Shown here: positions 42,980-53,389 of the stretch, piece after piece
Layout of the letters: every line of letters begins with the position of its first letter
How positions within the stretch are numbered: position 1 is the first letter of the stretch
NCBI GenBank assembly: GCA_030549495.1
Contig: JAUIRK010000599.1
Location: forward strand, 62,001-126,000
Source of the DNA: Nectonema munidae
Taxonomy: Eukaryota > Nematomorpha > Nectonematoida > Nectonematidae
DNA length: 64,000 nucleotides
Direction of reading: 5' to 3'
Notes under the pieces: generated by a model
The model's database searches: none
Told to the model about the DNA's origin: nothing
Seen by the model: the letters and a program-made list of their open reading frames with translations, nothing else
Translations under genes and position numbers: made by a program

Positions 42980-43376
42980 CTACTTAAACTACTACCTGGG
43001 AACCATCCCTAACTTATTCAAGATCCTCACCCGTGGATATCAGCCAAAAGACAAAGACGCTCATAAATTCTGGCTTCTACTTTGGAACCGGATACAAGTA
43101 CCTATAACGCTTCAGAATATTCCTACCTACAACAAATGTATCTATGTGGACGCAACCGAATCACAAATTGGCATTTGTATCAGTAGAAGAAACTACTGCC
43201 TCAAATTCAACTCTTTTCAAAGAATTGAAACTATGGAAAGTATAGCCATCGCTATCGCTGGCACATGGAAAGCAGACCAATGGAAAATCTACGATAGCAA
43301 AACTGCAATGGGAAGCTGGAGGAATGGAGGAAGTTCAAGTAAAAACTTAGACTTAAAAAAATGCAAACATCAATGA
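42951..43376 (+). mobile_element. Fossil retroelement fragment (end of RT region and RNase-H-like domain)
   Basis: A GC-richer segment inside the Tigger element, opposite in strand. It reads NYLNYYLGTIPNLFKILTRG (a connection-like region), then IYVDATESQIGICISRRNYC, ETMESIAIAIAGTWK and IYDSKTAM, which fit the first acidic residues of a retroviral-type RNase H. The family is uncertain: a pararetro- or hepadna-like element or an LTR retroelement. Only this small part is present, with no terminal repeats, so it is an incomplete relic; the open state suggests it is fairly young. Confidence 0.45.
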
Positions 43377-43913
43377 ACTAAAGTAAATTTTTTTATTTAA
43401 ATCTAATTATCATAAAACTAAAAAATATTTTTGAAATATTTTTAATAAAACTCTAAAATTATGAAAAAGAAACTTTTTAAAGTAATTGTAATAAAATTTT
43501 TAGATTTAAAAGTTTTAGAAAAAGAAAGAGGAATTTTTTTAATTTTCTGTTGAAAAATCGCGAATGTGCGTATTGAATCGCGAATACGCGGAGGTCAACT
43601 GTACTCATAAAAATGTTACCTGTATAGAGTTTGATAAAGAAAACTACTATCATGAAAACTTATGATGAAAATGATTAAGAGAGAACATATTGACTTATTT
43701 TTAATTAATAGTGCATCTGTCATGATATGATTAGCTGATTACCTACACTTAGAGAGGAGGCACCGGAATTGAAAAGTTTTTGCCCAACTATCGATACCAG
43801 TTTAGGGGAGAGGTCTTCATTAAGTAGTATTAGCAGTATTTCGAATTTTGTCCCCGTTGGCCCAGTATTATGAAACCTTGAATGCCCCACACGGAATACA
43901 CATATATAGAGAT

Positions 43914-43938
43914 GTATATATATATATATATATATACA
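43914..43938. repeat. (TA)n microsatellite
   Basis: A run of about ten to twelve TA units, in the collagen intron; a similar short run lies at 45856-45870. Confidence 0.9.
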
Positions 43939-45480
43939 ATTGCAGTCAATTTCTTTGAGCGTTTCCCAGAGTATGTGTTGAATTGGGAGTTGATTTGAGG
44001 CTTGAGAGTTGTGCTGTAGCTCGGTTCTTTACATATGGGGGCTTTGTCAAGAGTGCTCATTTTTGATTGGATGTGGTTTAGATGCCCTTTTAATTGGATG
44101 TGGTTAAAGAAGTGCAGACCTAGCGCTTTATCTTGACGTGTATGTGTTTTGGAGGCGGGTTATGGCTGGATGTTTAGTCTCGCCAATATATAATTCACAG
44201 CATGTTGCATTCGATTTCGCATATGTTGCATATAATTGGCGCGCATTTGTGAATATTTTTCATAAAAAAAAAATGCATCGGTTCAAAGAAACTTTTTTTT
44301 AGAATTTTCAAAATTTATTATAAACAGAATTTTTGTCCAATGAACACACCACCATTATTACCCGACATTATACTTCCATTTTAAGCTCTCAATCCCACCA
44401 CAACTGCAGTGATTATATAAAATCAAATTACCTTGTTTGTAATTCTGATTGTATCGACCTTCTAGCTAAGTGGTTTTCAAAATGGAGTCCGCGTACCGCG
44501 TAGAAGTTCCATGGGGATCGAGAAGGGAACACTGAGTGAATCGTTTTTCTCAAAATATTGCACCCAAATTGGGTCATTTGCCATTTTTGCCAATAAGTCA
44601 CATTTAAAAAGAACTAATAAGGTAGTCTTTGAATTGAGTACTATTTTTTTCTTTTATTGCTTTCCAGGCATAATTGGTAAATGTGCTTTTTCTTAATGTC
44701 TAAAAAATGAAATATGACGAGTCACACTTGAAATTTCGTTTTACTGCACTAATGCCTGTGGGGAAGAGGAACATAAATGTCCTTTGTGTTATGAAATGTT
44801 AGCATCCATTTTTTAAAGCCCGTCAAGTGAAGCTTGCGCTGGTAGTGAAGTACTCACTCGAGTTTGGTAAACAAAATTATTGGTTGAACGATTGCACAAA
44901 TTCATGTTTGATAAATAACATCTGAATGTTTTTGCAAAATATTAAGCATGGTTTGAAAAGTTTCAAAAAATATCTGTTGTCAAAAAGTCTATTATCTTGC
45001 TGCAAAGATATCATATTGAATGTGCTAACAAGTTCTGAAGTTGTAAAGTTAAAACATATTTTTCTGTTAAACGATACCGTTAGACATCTTAGCCTTGCGT
45101 TTACGTACAATATAGACAAGAACCTGGTAGACAATTTTTTATTTTGCGAAACTCATCAGTAGAACAACTGCAAGAGAAACATTTGACAAAGTAATAAATA
45201 TTTTACAGCACATGGTTAAGTTGGAATCTCGCTAAACAAAAATCTCCAGATGTTATTGATACCCAGTGCGCCGAGCCATAAAACCAGACCCGATGAGTTA
45301 AAAATGTTTTCAATGAAGTCATTAAAACAGTGCATTTCATTAAAGCAAATGCTTCAACTATTTTTTATTTTCAAATTTGAAAATCTCTTGCTGCACTCAA
45401 ACGTGAGGTGGCTTTCCAAAGGAAAATTTTCCAAGGGATACTATGGAAAGAAATCCAGCAATTTCTGCAAAGCAAACTAG

Positions 45481-46397
45481 ACATAATAATAATAATAATA
45501 ATAATAATTTATTCATTTACACAAGAGCAAAATTACATGAGGAATAAAGGACTTCATAAATTTATACACACATTCATTTAAATAAGAGAAAAAAAAAATG
45601 ATAAATCTTTAGAAAACTGCAAATTTCCATCACCAGAATGACGAAAAAATTTATTCAATGAAGAGTTTGAAGGTTATATATATTCAATTCACTGAAGATC
45701 ACTTTAGAGGAGAGAAGACAAAGGGATAAAACTATCCATCGAGATGACTGGTCTCCAAAGTTTATATTACACATATTTAAAAAAAAAACAGAGGGAAAAA
45801 AAGACAGCAATAATGAAAATATTTTTTACATATTGAGATTATTTAATATGTTACATATATATATATATAATATGTATATACAGCCTAAAAATGATAAATA
45901 ATATTTAATTTAATGTATTGTTATTATATATAATTTTATATTTGGATATATTTAAAAGAGAAGAAAAGCGTAGTGAAGTTATTTTAGTAGTAGTTTTACC
46001 ACGGATTTTCGAAAAAATTTTTTGTTGGAAATATTGAGTTTGTTTAACAATTTATTAGCAAGATTCAATGTCCGAAAGTAAATGTTTCTGAAATTAGAAT
46101 TTTCATTAAATCTCGGAATGTGCAATTTACTATATTGTCTGGTTAGATGATCATGAACTGAACTATTTGGAACAAAAAGACCGTGATATTCTCCTCGTTT
46201 TACATATTGTTTATAATAAAACATGAGGGATGAAACTGAGTTAATTTGATATATATTTAAAATTTTGATTTCCTGATCACTTTTTTCGTTTATGAATTTG
46301 TAAAATTTTTTCATTAACTTTGATAGTTTTACCAGATGCGTTTGATTGTTAGAGCCCCATAATAGGTTTGAAATGCATGTAGAATTTTCGGTATCCG
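45481..46397 (-). mobile_element. LINE 3' end, ending in an (ATT)n tail
   Basis: The minus-strand frame 46407-45979 reads SNLLWGSNNQTHLVKLSKLM, FVPNSSVHDHLTRQYSKLHI and PRFNENSNFRNIYFRTLNLA, the typical C-terminal block of CR1/Jockey-type ORF2 (V-H-x-x-x-T-R, then L-H-I-P-R). On the same strand the 3' end is (ATT)n at about 45510-45485. It is 5'-truncated, as most LINE copies are, and sits inside the hAT at 44469-48060. Confidence 0.75.
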
Positions 46398-47174
46398 GTA
46401 ATTTCATCGTATAGTAAATTCATCGTGATGCAATACATCGTCGGTATTTTCATCGTATAGTGGTTACATCCCGAGATTTATGGATTAACCGCATAATACG
46501 GTGCATTGTCAATGATTTTGAAAATCGTGACCTAAATGATTGTTATTATATCTTAGAGGTATTGCTCATAACTAATTTTTTTTTAATTGCTTCTATTTTT
46601 CCAATTTGTAATGAATTCGTTATCTCAATGATCTTTTTGAAATAAGGAATAATTTATTACATATATAAATTTGTATTTTTTTCTTAAAAATAAAGTTTTT
46701 TATTAAAAAAACATATGATTATTTTTAGATATAATATACCAAATAATGTATGAAAAGTCGAAGGTTAAAATAGGTTAGGGGGATTTTTATGAAACTAAAA
46801 AAAACAAAGATTAATATATATATATTATTTTTTTTAATTAAATTAGATACTTTTTTTGAACTTTCTTTAAATATTAAGAAATTTAAACATATTACAAAGC
46901 TATTTAAGTCAGAAAGAGTTATTGTTTTATTTCGTCATTATAGCCTGATAATATGAAAACCTTATATTTAAGAATTAGTTTTTTATGTTATATTAAGAAC
47001 ATTTACAAAAGTTCGTAATAAACTTATAAAAATTATAAAGGGATATTTACAAAAAACATTGAGCGTCAAGCATAAAATTAGTATGACAATGTAATTACTG
47101 CACGATGAAAATACCCACGATGTATTGAATCACGATGAATTTACTATGCGATGAAGTTACCACGATGAAATTAC
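46398..47174. mobile_element. MITE with long near-identical terminal inverted repeats
   Basis: Left arm GTAATTTCATCGTATAGTAA, ATTCATCGTGATGCAATACA and TCGTCGGTATTTTCATCGTA; the reverse complement of the right arm has the same order with one extra TTCATCGT unit. Arms are about 65-80 bp and differ at only a few positions. The repeated word TTCATCGT may serve as multiple binding sites. It has no transposase and no clear target duplication. Confidence 0.85.
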
Positions 47175-47538
47175 AGCGAACCAGAATTTTCTGATGTCCG
47201 TTTTCGTATATTCCTATCATTTTTTGTGAACATATTTGAATATATGAATTCCTTTAACCTTGCGCTGCAAGGAAAAGAGAACCGAGTACTCCAACTCCAT
47301 TGTAATAAAAAATGACTGCTTTTGAAATGAAGCTGGGATAATTGCATTCTTTGACAAAAAAATGTTGCTCGATTTTCGAATATGTTTAATAAAAATGTCC
47401 TGGAAGCCATAAAACACCGTGTAACATATATTAGCCCAGAAATTTCTCTTTATTTTCCTAATCTACAAAAATTTGAAAAACACTAACGTTTGCCAGAAAT
47501 ATTCAAAAAAAATACGTTTTCCCACTTGCCTGTTTTAA

Positions 47539-47669
47539 CCCATTTAAGACCAAGCAAAGCAGACGATATCTAAAAAAAACGCAGACGATTTATATTCAAA
47601 GTCATTGAAATAAGCAGACGAAGATGAAATTACTTATGTTCCAAAATAGGAACATTGGCCGTAAATGGG
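47539..47669. mobile_element. 131-bp TTAA MITE, copy 2
   Basis: TTAA at 47535-47538 and 47670-47673; ends CCCATTTAAGACCAAGCAAA and (reverse complement) CCCATTTACGGCCAATGTTC. Nearly identical to the copy at 25974-26097 across its length. It interrupts the hAT remnant. Confidence 0.9.
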
Positions 47670-48257
47670 TTAAACGATTTACGCATAAATTGGGATTATT
47701 TCTATCCTGCCATTATTACAATGCAAGGCGCTTTTAGAGGAATATTCAATGCGTTTAGAGAAAAAACAAACTCTCTCTTTTCTTGTGATGCGAATGAAGA
47801 TCGAGCCATTTGTGCTAAAGACTTTGGCATTTACAGGAGTAAGCAAGTATGCTCTTGACATTGATTTAGCGGACATCGTGGATAAAAATTTATGGAATAT
47901 CAAGTTAAAATCATTGACGGCAAATCTTGAAGAAGTTACGCTGCAAAAGGCTATTCCCCTTAGAACACAAATGGAATGCGGTTGAAAAACTCTCCAAACT
48001 TATTTTTGAAGCAGGGAGTGCCTTTCCTGACAGATGCAAAGATTGTGTCGTAATTTTATTTTAAATTGGTATACACACATGAACAATTTTTACTTTTTTC
48101 ATTACGGCTTGCTTTGATAACACAATACACATTTTGAACAATTCTTAAACTGGATATTTTAGCTATAACCGAATAAATAAAATGGTGCTAGTACACAACT
48201 AATCAATGTTACATGCTAAATGATTCTCCTTATTAGTAACTAATTTTTCATTGTAAA

Positions 48258-49020
48258 CCAATGGTTCTCAACCGTGGCCCTGAGCGCCACTTCTTGTTTT
48301 ACGGCCCACTTGGCAAAGAAGCCAACAATATCATATTAAAACAGTAAAAATTGGCCAATTTTATCATTCATGAATAACATGATTTGTTAATTTTATGCTG
48401 CATATGCATTAAATAGAATGGCTTCGAATTCAGTTTAAGAAACTAAAATATCAAATTAATTTAGTCAATTTTGCAAAGCTTTGACAAGATTTTGCTGTAT
48501 TTATGTAAAAAATCGCACCCAATGAGAGTGACTTTCAACAGCCATGCTCTGTCGATGTGGGTGTAATGAAGATAGGAAAATTTTTTAGCTAAAAAGAAAA
48601 CAGAATTTTCTATAAGAGCATAGTAGCTTAGAGGATTTTCTTCTCGGGAGTGCGGCGGGAATACTATTGTGGTGTTTTGAATTTGCTGCGATGTCCGTTC
48701 TTACTTCTCCCTACAACGCCTTAAAGCTTGACCATTTTAGTTAACTTGAAGTCGTTGGATGAGCTTTAAAAGATGCTGATTTTAGGCACGTCAAGAGTAA
48801 AATAAATAATATGGACACGCTATGAGTTGTGGCTAAAGCTGTCAATCTCCGAGGAGACGCTTTTCGGAAACACAAGAAATATGTGCATGAGTTTCTCTCT
48901 TGCCTCCTTTGAATCTTTGATAAGCAGAATTTATAAAACTAATCACCTGCTTTCTTCAATGAAATGTTAAATATTTAAAGCAGACTATTTTCATTACTTA
49001 GTACACTAGTTCTCAGAGTG
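48258..49020. other. hAT end fragments and unassigned sequence
   Basis: CAATGGTTCTCAACCGTGGC near 48261 and CACTAGTTCTCAGAGTGTG near 49004 both resemble Charlie-type hAT termini, but their partners were not found. Confidence 0.35.
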
Positions 49021-49065
49021 TGTAAAGTTCTTTTATCACAATCTTATAATTTAATTTTCTCATAG

Positions 49066-49232
49066 GAAATTTTGGCTCTACTGGGCCAGTTGGTTTTCAG
49101 AGTCCGCCTTTCGAAGGAGAATCAGGAGATGTGGGCCCTCGAGGAATACCTGGATTTAGAGGAAGCCCTGGATTTAAAGGCTTTAAAGGTCCTCCCGGTA
49201 TCCAAGGAGACATCGGTCATCCTGGAAATAAG
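49066..49232 (+). CDS. Transmembrane collagen, exon 5 (Gly-X-Y with interruption)
   Basis: Acceptor TTAATTTTCTCATAG, donor AAG|GTGCGT in phase 0. Residues 180-235: GNFGSTGPVG, a break at QSPPFE, then GESGDVGPRGIPGFRGSPGF and further triplets to GHPGNK. The first codon is shared with exon 4 and gives Gly, keeping the register. Confidence 0.92.
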
Positions 49233-49290
49233 GTGCGTTCATCATTTTCACTAAATTCACATCTCTCTTCTTTCTTTTTATGTTTGACAG

Positions 49291-49620
49291 GGAATGCGTG
49301 GTTCAAGGGGCGATGCAAGAACATATACTATAGTGCGTGCAAAAGGTTTAAAAGGTCAGCCTGGATTCCCTGGATATCCTGGAATTGTGGGGAACCCTGG
49401 AAACTTAGGGCCAGCTGGAAAACGCGGGCCACCAGGCCCTCCAGGAATGTTTATAACGCATTATAATGGAAAAAATGGTCCCGAAGGCCTAACCGGAAAA
49501 ACCGGCGATATTGGAGATAAGGGAGATACGGGCAAAATTGGACTTCCTGGAAAAGCTGGTTCCTTTGGAGATGACGCCTTCTGCAAGTATTCTTGTGAGC
49601 ACAACAATAACATTAAATAA
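49291..49620 (+). CDS. Transmembrane collagen, last exon (C-terminal Cys pair, stop)
   Basis: Separated from exon 5 by a 58-base intron (GTGCGT…TTTGACAG). It encodes residues 236-344: GMRGSRGDA, a break at RTYTIVRA, a long triplet block with GPAGKRGPPGPPG, a second break at MFITHYN, then more triplets. The C terminus AFCKYSCEHNNNIK carries Cys333 and Cys337, mirroring the Cys pair before the first block. TAA at 49618-49620 overlaps AATAAA, a possible poly(A) signal very close to the stop. Confidence 0.93.
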   Translation, partial: GMRGSRGDARTYTIVRAKGLKGQPGFPGYPGIVGNPGNLGPAGKRGPPGPPGMFITHYNGKNGPEGLTGKTGDIGDKGDTGKIGLPGKAGSFGDDAFCKYSCEHNNNIK

Positions 49621-50459
49621 ATACGTTCTCTAGCTTTCTCTCGTTACCGCAATACGTTTTCCTCTGAAAGCGTCGCTTTTTTATATGCATTATTATATGT
49701 TCTATGACATACAAGTAGTATTTAATCTACGTGGCCAAATCCCTCTATTAGTGTTTCTTTCCTGGGATCCCATTTTCCCGCATCTAAAAGAGATTATTTA
49801 AGGTGCCGAGAAATTTTATTTTTTTCTCGCAAAATTATCACAAAAATAATATACTTAAAAATTTTTTTGTTAAATTAAATATAGAACTTTAATTATATAT
49901 TTCTTTATTAGAAAATACATTACAAATGTACTAAGTGTTAATATAACATTAATCTAAAAAGTGTTTGTTTAGTTTTTATTTTTTAGACCTCAAACAAATA
50001 TGAAAATTAAAATTTTTAAATCTGTTTTATTCTTCGATCCAATATAGCTTTTTAAAAGATATCATTAAGACTTCTTCATTTTAATACTTGATTACACATA
50101 CAAACAAGTTCGCAGTATAGTTTATCATTTTGAATTTCGACTAAAAATAGAGCCAAACTTAAATAAAATCATTGAAAAAAAGAAAATAGTGAACATTTTC
50201 AGAAGGTTGTCTTTAAAAAAATGAAATTTTACTAAAATACATTAAAGTTGAGTTTGGAAAGGCTTGTGAAAAACAGTCCTTTTAGACTCAAAAACTTCAT
50301 GGAATGGTTTATGAGCAATGCTTGAAAGATTTTTAGAATCATCTATAAAAAAAAGCAATAATCGATATCAAGATTTTTGATAGATTAACAAAATGAATAT
50401 ATTATTACAAATGACATTGTTATAACATTACAGTCGTTGAAAATTAGATTAAAGAAATT
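49621..50459. other. Collagen 3' flank, AT-rich
   Basis: Nothing recognised beyond AT-rich sequence; a mixed C/T-rich stretch lies at about 49625-49680. Confidence 0.4.
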
Positions 50460-50990
50460 GTGCGGGTCGAAATGCTACTTTGCTTACAGCGGAAAGAGTT
50501 TTTGATTTTATTTGCAAAGAAAATGCTTTAACTTTTTTGCCAAATAAAAAACTTGTGTATCAGTACTCTCTGATAGTAATGAAAAAATTGTTTTTAAAGA
50601 AATTGATTTAATTAATGAATCTTCACAATCAAATGATGAAAAAAGTTCTAATGATTGCCAATCATTATCTTATTTCTTATTATCTTATAAAGACAATTCA
50701 AAAAAGGTATGAAAAAAAGATGGGCACATTTTTAATTTTTCAAAAATTGCGCCTTAAAAAGAATGGGAACAAGGAATAAATTTGTTTTAAGCATCAGAAA
50801 GTCAGTCTACAAACTTTATTCTTCTTGAAAATGATGTGAAAAGCATTTCTCCTACTTCATGTGCACCTGAAAGCGCTTTTTCAGCAGCCACCTTCTTTAT
50901 AACAAAGATAAGGACTAAGCTACGGGACAAAGTATTAATTGTTTGTGCTTTTTTAAAATACAAAAAAATGAAATTATACCTTTAAATGTT
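50460..50990 (+). pseudogene. hAT transposase C-terminal remnant
   Basis: The end of the segment reads SPTSCAPESAFSAATFFITK and IRTKLRDKVLIVCAFLKYKK, the dimerisation block of hAT transposases (T-S-x-x-S-E-R-x-F-S-A-A, then R-x-x-L). Upstream sequence is too decayed to read with confidence. Confidence 0.65.
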
Positions 50991-52365
50991 TTCAACTTTT
51001 TATAATAGGATAATGAAATATCTTTAAAGTCATTGTGTTCAGAAGTTGTACTCGCATAATCATAAGAAACTTTTACAACACTTGTATCCCGAAAAAAAAT
51101 TTTGTTTTCAAAGTTTGTTTTGACTGGCAGTTTTACATATGTAAAAATTAACTATATCATTTTCATAAATTAATAAATAATAATTATGAATACTTATAAT
51201 AAAACCATACTATCAATCTAAACAAAATTTTGAACAATTCAGTAAACTTTTTGAAAATTACTAGCAGATATTAAATTAAATTAAACTCTTTGTAATTTCA
51301 AAAAATAATCTAATTTTTACATGATACAACAGAGTTGACAACAGATTTATGGAGTGATCTGTTGGAAGATAAATATAAGATTATTCTTTAAGTAGTTAAG
51401 ATAGAGAATGATATGAGTTTTAGGATTTCTTTAACTACTAATTAATTGATTTGATAGTTATTTACCAATAACTTATTTTTAATTTGTAATTTATCTTTTT
51501 ATCAAATTGTTGAAAAAATAAGGAGGAATAATAGGATGAAGTTTTTAAATTAATAAACAAGTTTACTGAAATATTCCTTTTTTAAAAATGAAAACAAATC
51601 CAAATTTTAAAACGAATTTTGCTATGTCTGAAAATTTTTAATATAGGAAGTTTTTGTAAACGTTGGTTTTTTGAAAGCCAGTGAACAGAATAAGGCTTCT
51701 ACATTTATTGAAATCAAAGTAAAACTAAATTATTTTGAAATACTAAAATTTTTATAAATTAAAAAAATAAATCAACTATTATATCATTTGTGAATTTGGT
51801 GGTTGTCTTCTTTCCTGAATATTAGTGTGCTTTGTTTTATACAGCCAAAATTAAGTCTATGCGCACACGGTATGGAAAGTGAAAAACATTCAAACTCTGA
51901 CCTTGGTCTACTTTAACTCTCAGAATAACTTGCTTATTTGGCACACAAGAGTGATGCTTAAATTGGAGCATTGTCAATTAGCTACGTCATAAAATGCAAG
52001 AAGCGAACGTTCCAAGTTATTACTACGCAACTTTTACTCGTGAAAAGTGTTACGGCACTTTAACACATCTTTTTTTCATATTTTGTGCCTTCTTTGTATA
52101 CCCCCTCTCCCATTTTTATATTCAAGAATCGAGTTGAACGAAATATGCGCTCCAAATGGCAAAAGAGTTGAATAAAATTTTGTAATGAAATAAATTGACA
52201 AGAGAAGATTGCTTAAAGTAAAAATTTGAAAATTAAACAAAACTAAAATGTGAGTATCTATCTTAGAAATACTAACAATTGAAGGAATAGATGTGAACTC
52301 CTTTGTGTGATATAATGACTCTATTAATGGATTTATGAGGCTTTAAAGCTGAATTAGTAGTTCTT
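50991..52365. other. AT-rich spacer, nothing recognised
   Basis: No readable domain or repeat end found. Confidence 0.4.
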
Positions 52366-52680
52366 TGTGAAAAAGGTGTTAAACAATAATAAATATAGAA
52401 ATTTCAACGAAAAAATGAATTGCACAAAATTTGACTTGCTTAAAACATTAAAAAACTTTCTTGTTCTTCATCTGATGATAGAGGAGACGCAATGGTTTGG
52501 GAAGCCCAAATTTTTTCTATCCTTAAAGTTAAAGACATCTGGAGATCTGAAAAGCGCGTTAGAGCTGAAAGCACCCATATGTACCAAGCAAAAAGTATCG
52601 ACCGAAAAAGATATCCGTCTTGAATTCAGATGTGTGATAACAGTGCTGTTCACTGACCTTCCTTTAAAATGAAACAAAAG
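52366..52680. other. Short GC-richer block, unassigned
   Basis: Open on both strands (plus: 101 codons; minus: 69 codons, 52677-52468). It could be an exon 3' of the LRR gene on the minus strand or a transposon piece; neither frame is recognisable. Confidence 0.2.
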
Positions 52681-52887
52681 TATAAGAGTGATTCAAATAT
52701 TATTCTTATATTTTTGAACGTTTTAAATTAAATTTTGGCTTGAAATTTGAATTTGTTGCTCTTCCTCATCTCCAGAAGGCGGTGAAAAGAAATGAACTTA
52801 TGAATAAATAATATCAATGATTTACTCAGAAAAAAAGTTTAAAAAAAGCAAGTAAAAACTGTAATATTTCATTGAATGAAGATAAAG

Positions 52888-53108
52888 CTAATTAAAACAG
52901 AGTTGTTTGAAGTTTTGTAACAAAGGATATAGAGAGATGGTGCAACTGATATTATTTTGAACTGTTGAAATTCTTCCGGCTCTGATGAAATTTGCCTTGA
53001 CCAGTTCGTAGTACTCGCCATCAGTCAGAACAAATGAGGTCAAATTTTGACATCGTAGACGCAGGCGGTCAATGAACTTGCTTGACTTTATGTTGTAACG
53101 TATGAAGT
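52888..53108 (-). CDS. LRR protein, exon 5 (probably last)
   Basis: Acceptor AATTTTTCTAG at 53109-53110. The exon begins with two bases of a codon (AC) that join the G of the preceding exon to give Asp. It encodes FIRYNIKSSKFIDRLRLRCQ, NLTSFVLTDGEYYELVKANF and IRAGRISTVQ before reaching TAG at 52888. LRR-like spacing is kept. No good donor is seen, so it is taken as the last exon, with moderate confidence in the final 25 residues. Confidence 0.65.
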
Positions 53109-53389
53109 CTAGAAAAATTTTACATCTAGGTTTATTCACTTTATATGCATATGTTTGTGATACTTACTAGATAATGTGCAAATAAGTTGTAAATAACAAA
53201 TCACAACTTTATTGTGTAGTTAAAATTTTAAGGTTTAAAGCTTTAAATTACAAAGTACAATTCTCTCTCAATATTCGAGCAAGCGCTCTTCTTCTGGGGT
53301 AATGGGAAAGCCGAGGCTATTGGGTTGTAAAGTGAGTGATTGTGTCTAGAACATGGACAAGGCTTGAGTCGTTTAAAACAATCTAACGT

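Larger units (their letters stand above)
42038..43601 (-). mobile_element. Tigger (pogo-group) element, TA target duplication, with foreign insert
   Basis: TA at 42036-42037 and 43602-43603 flanks inverted ends CAGTTGACCCCCCGTATTCG and (reverse complement) CAGTTGACCTCCGCGTATTC. CGCGAATA words repeat near both ends. The transposase C-terminal part lies on the minus strand at 42979-42386. The N-terminal part of the transposase, expected towards 43550, is replaced by a GC-richer segment of retroelement type at 42951-43376. Confidence 0.9.
44469..48060 (+). mobile_element. Old hAT (GTF2IRD2/ZBED5-like) broken by three insertions
   Basis: The left end AAGTGGTTTTCAAAATGGAG then GTCCGCGTACCGCG resembles Charlie-type hAT ends. 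Plus-strand coding remnants follow in order: LLLHSNVRWLSKGKF before 45480; IFEYMNSFNLALQGKENRVL and KHRVTYISPEISLYFPNLQK at 47210-47480; then, past a MITE, LWNIKLKSLTANLEEVTLQK, HKWNAVEKLSKLIFEAG-type sequence to 48040. A LINE tail (45481-46397), a long-TIR MITE (46398-47174) and a TTAA MITE (47539-47669) interrupt it. Heavily decayed. Confidence 0.6.
40594..49065 (+). other. Collagen intron 4, 8.5 kb, transposon-rich
   Basis: Holds a Tigger element with a foreign insert and a hAT broken by a LINE tail and two MITEs. The acceptor at 49061-49065 restores the phase and the Gly-X-Y register exactly. Stretches 40594-42037 and 43604-44468 show nothing recognised beyond a TA repeat. Confidence 0.6.

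Noticed and set aside
49072-49254. Frame LGQLVFRVRLSKENQEM and neighbours over collagen exon 5
   Set aside because: Out-of-frame reading of the collagen exon; the Gly-X-Y frame is clearly the coding one.
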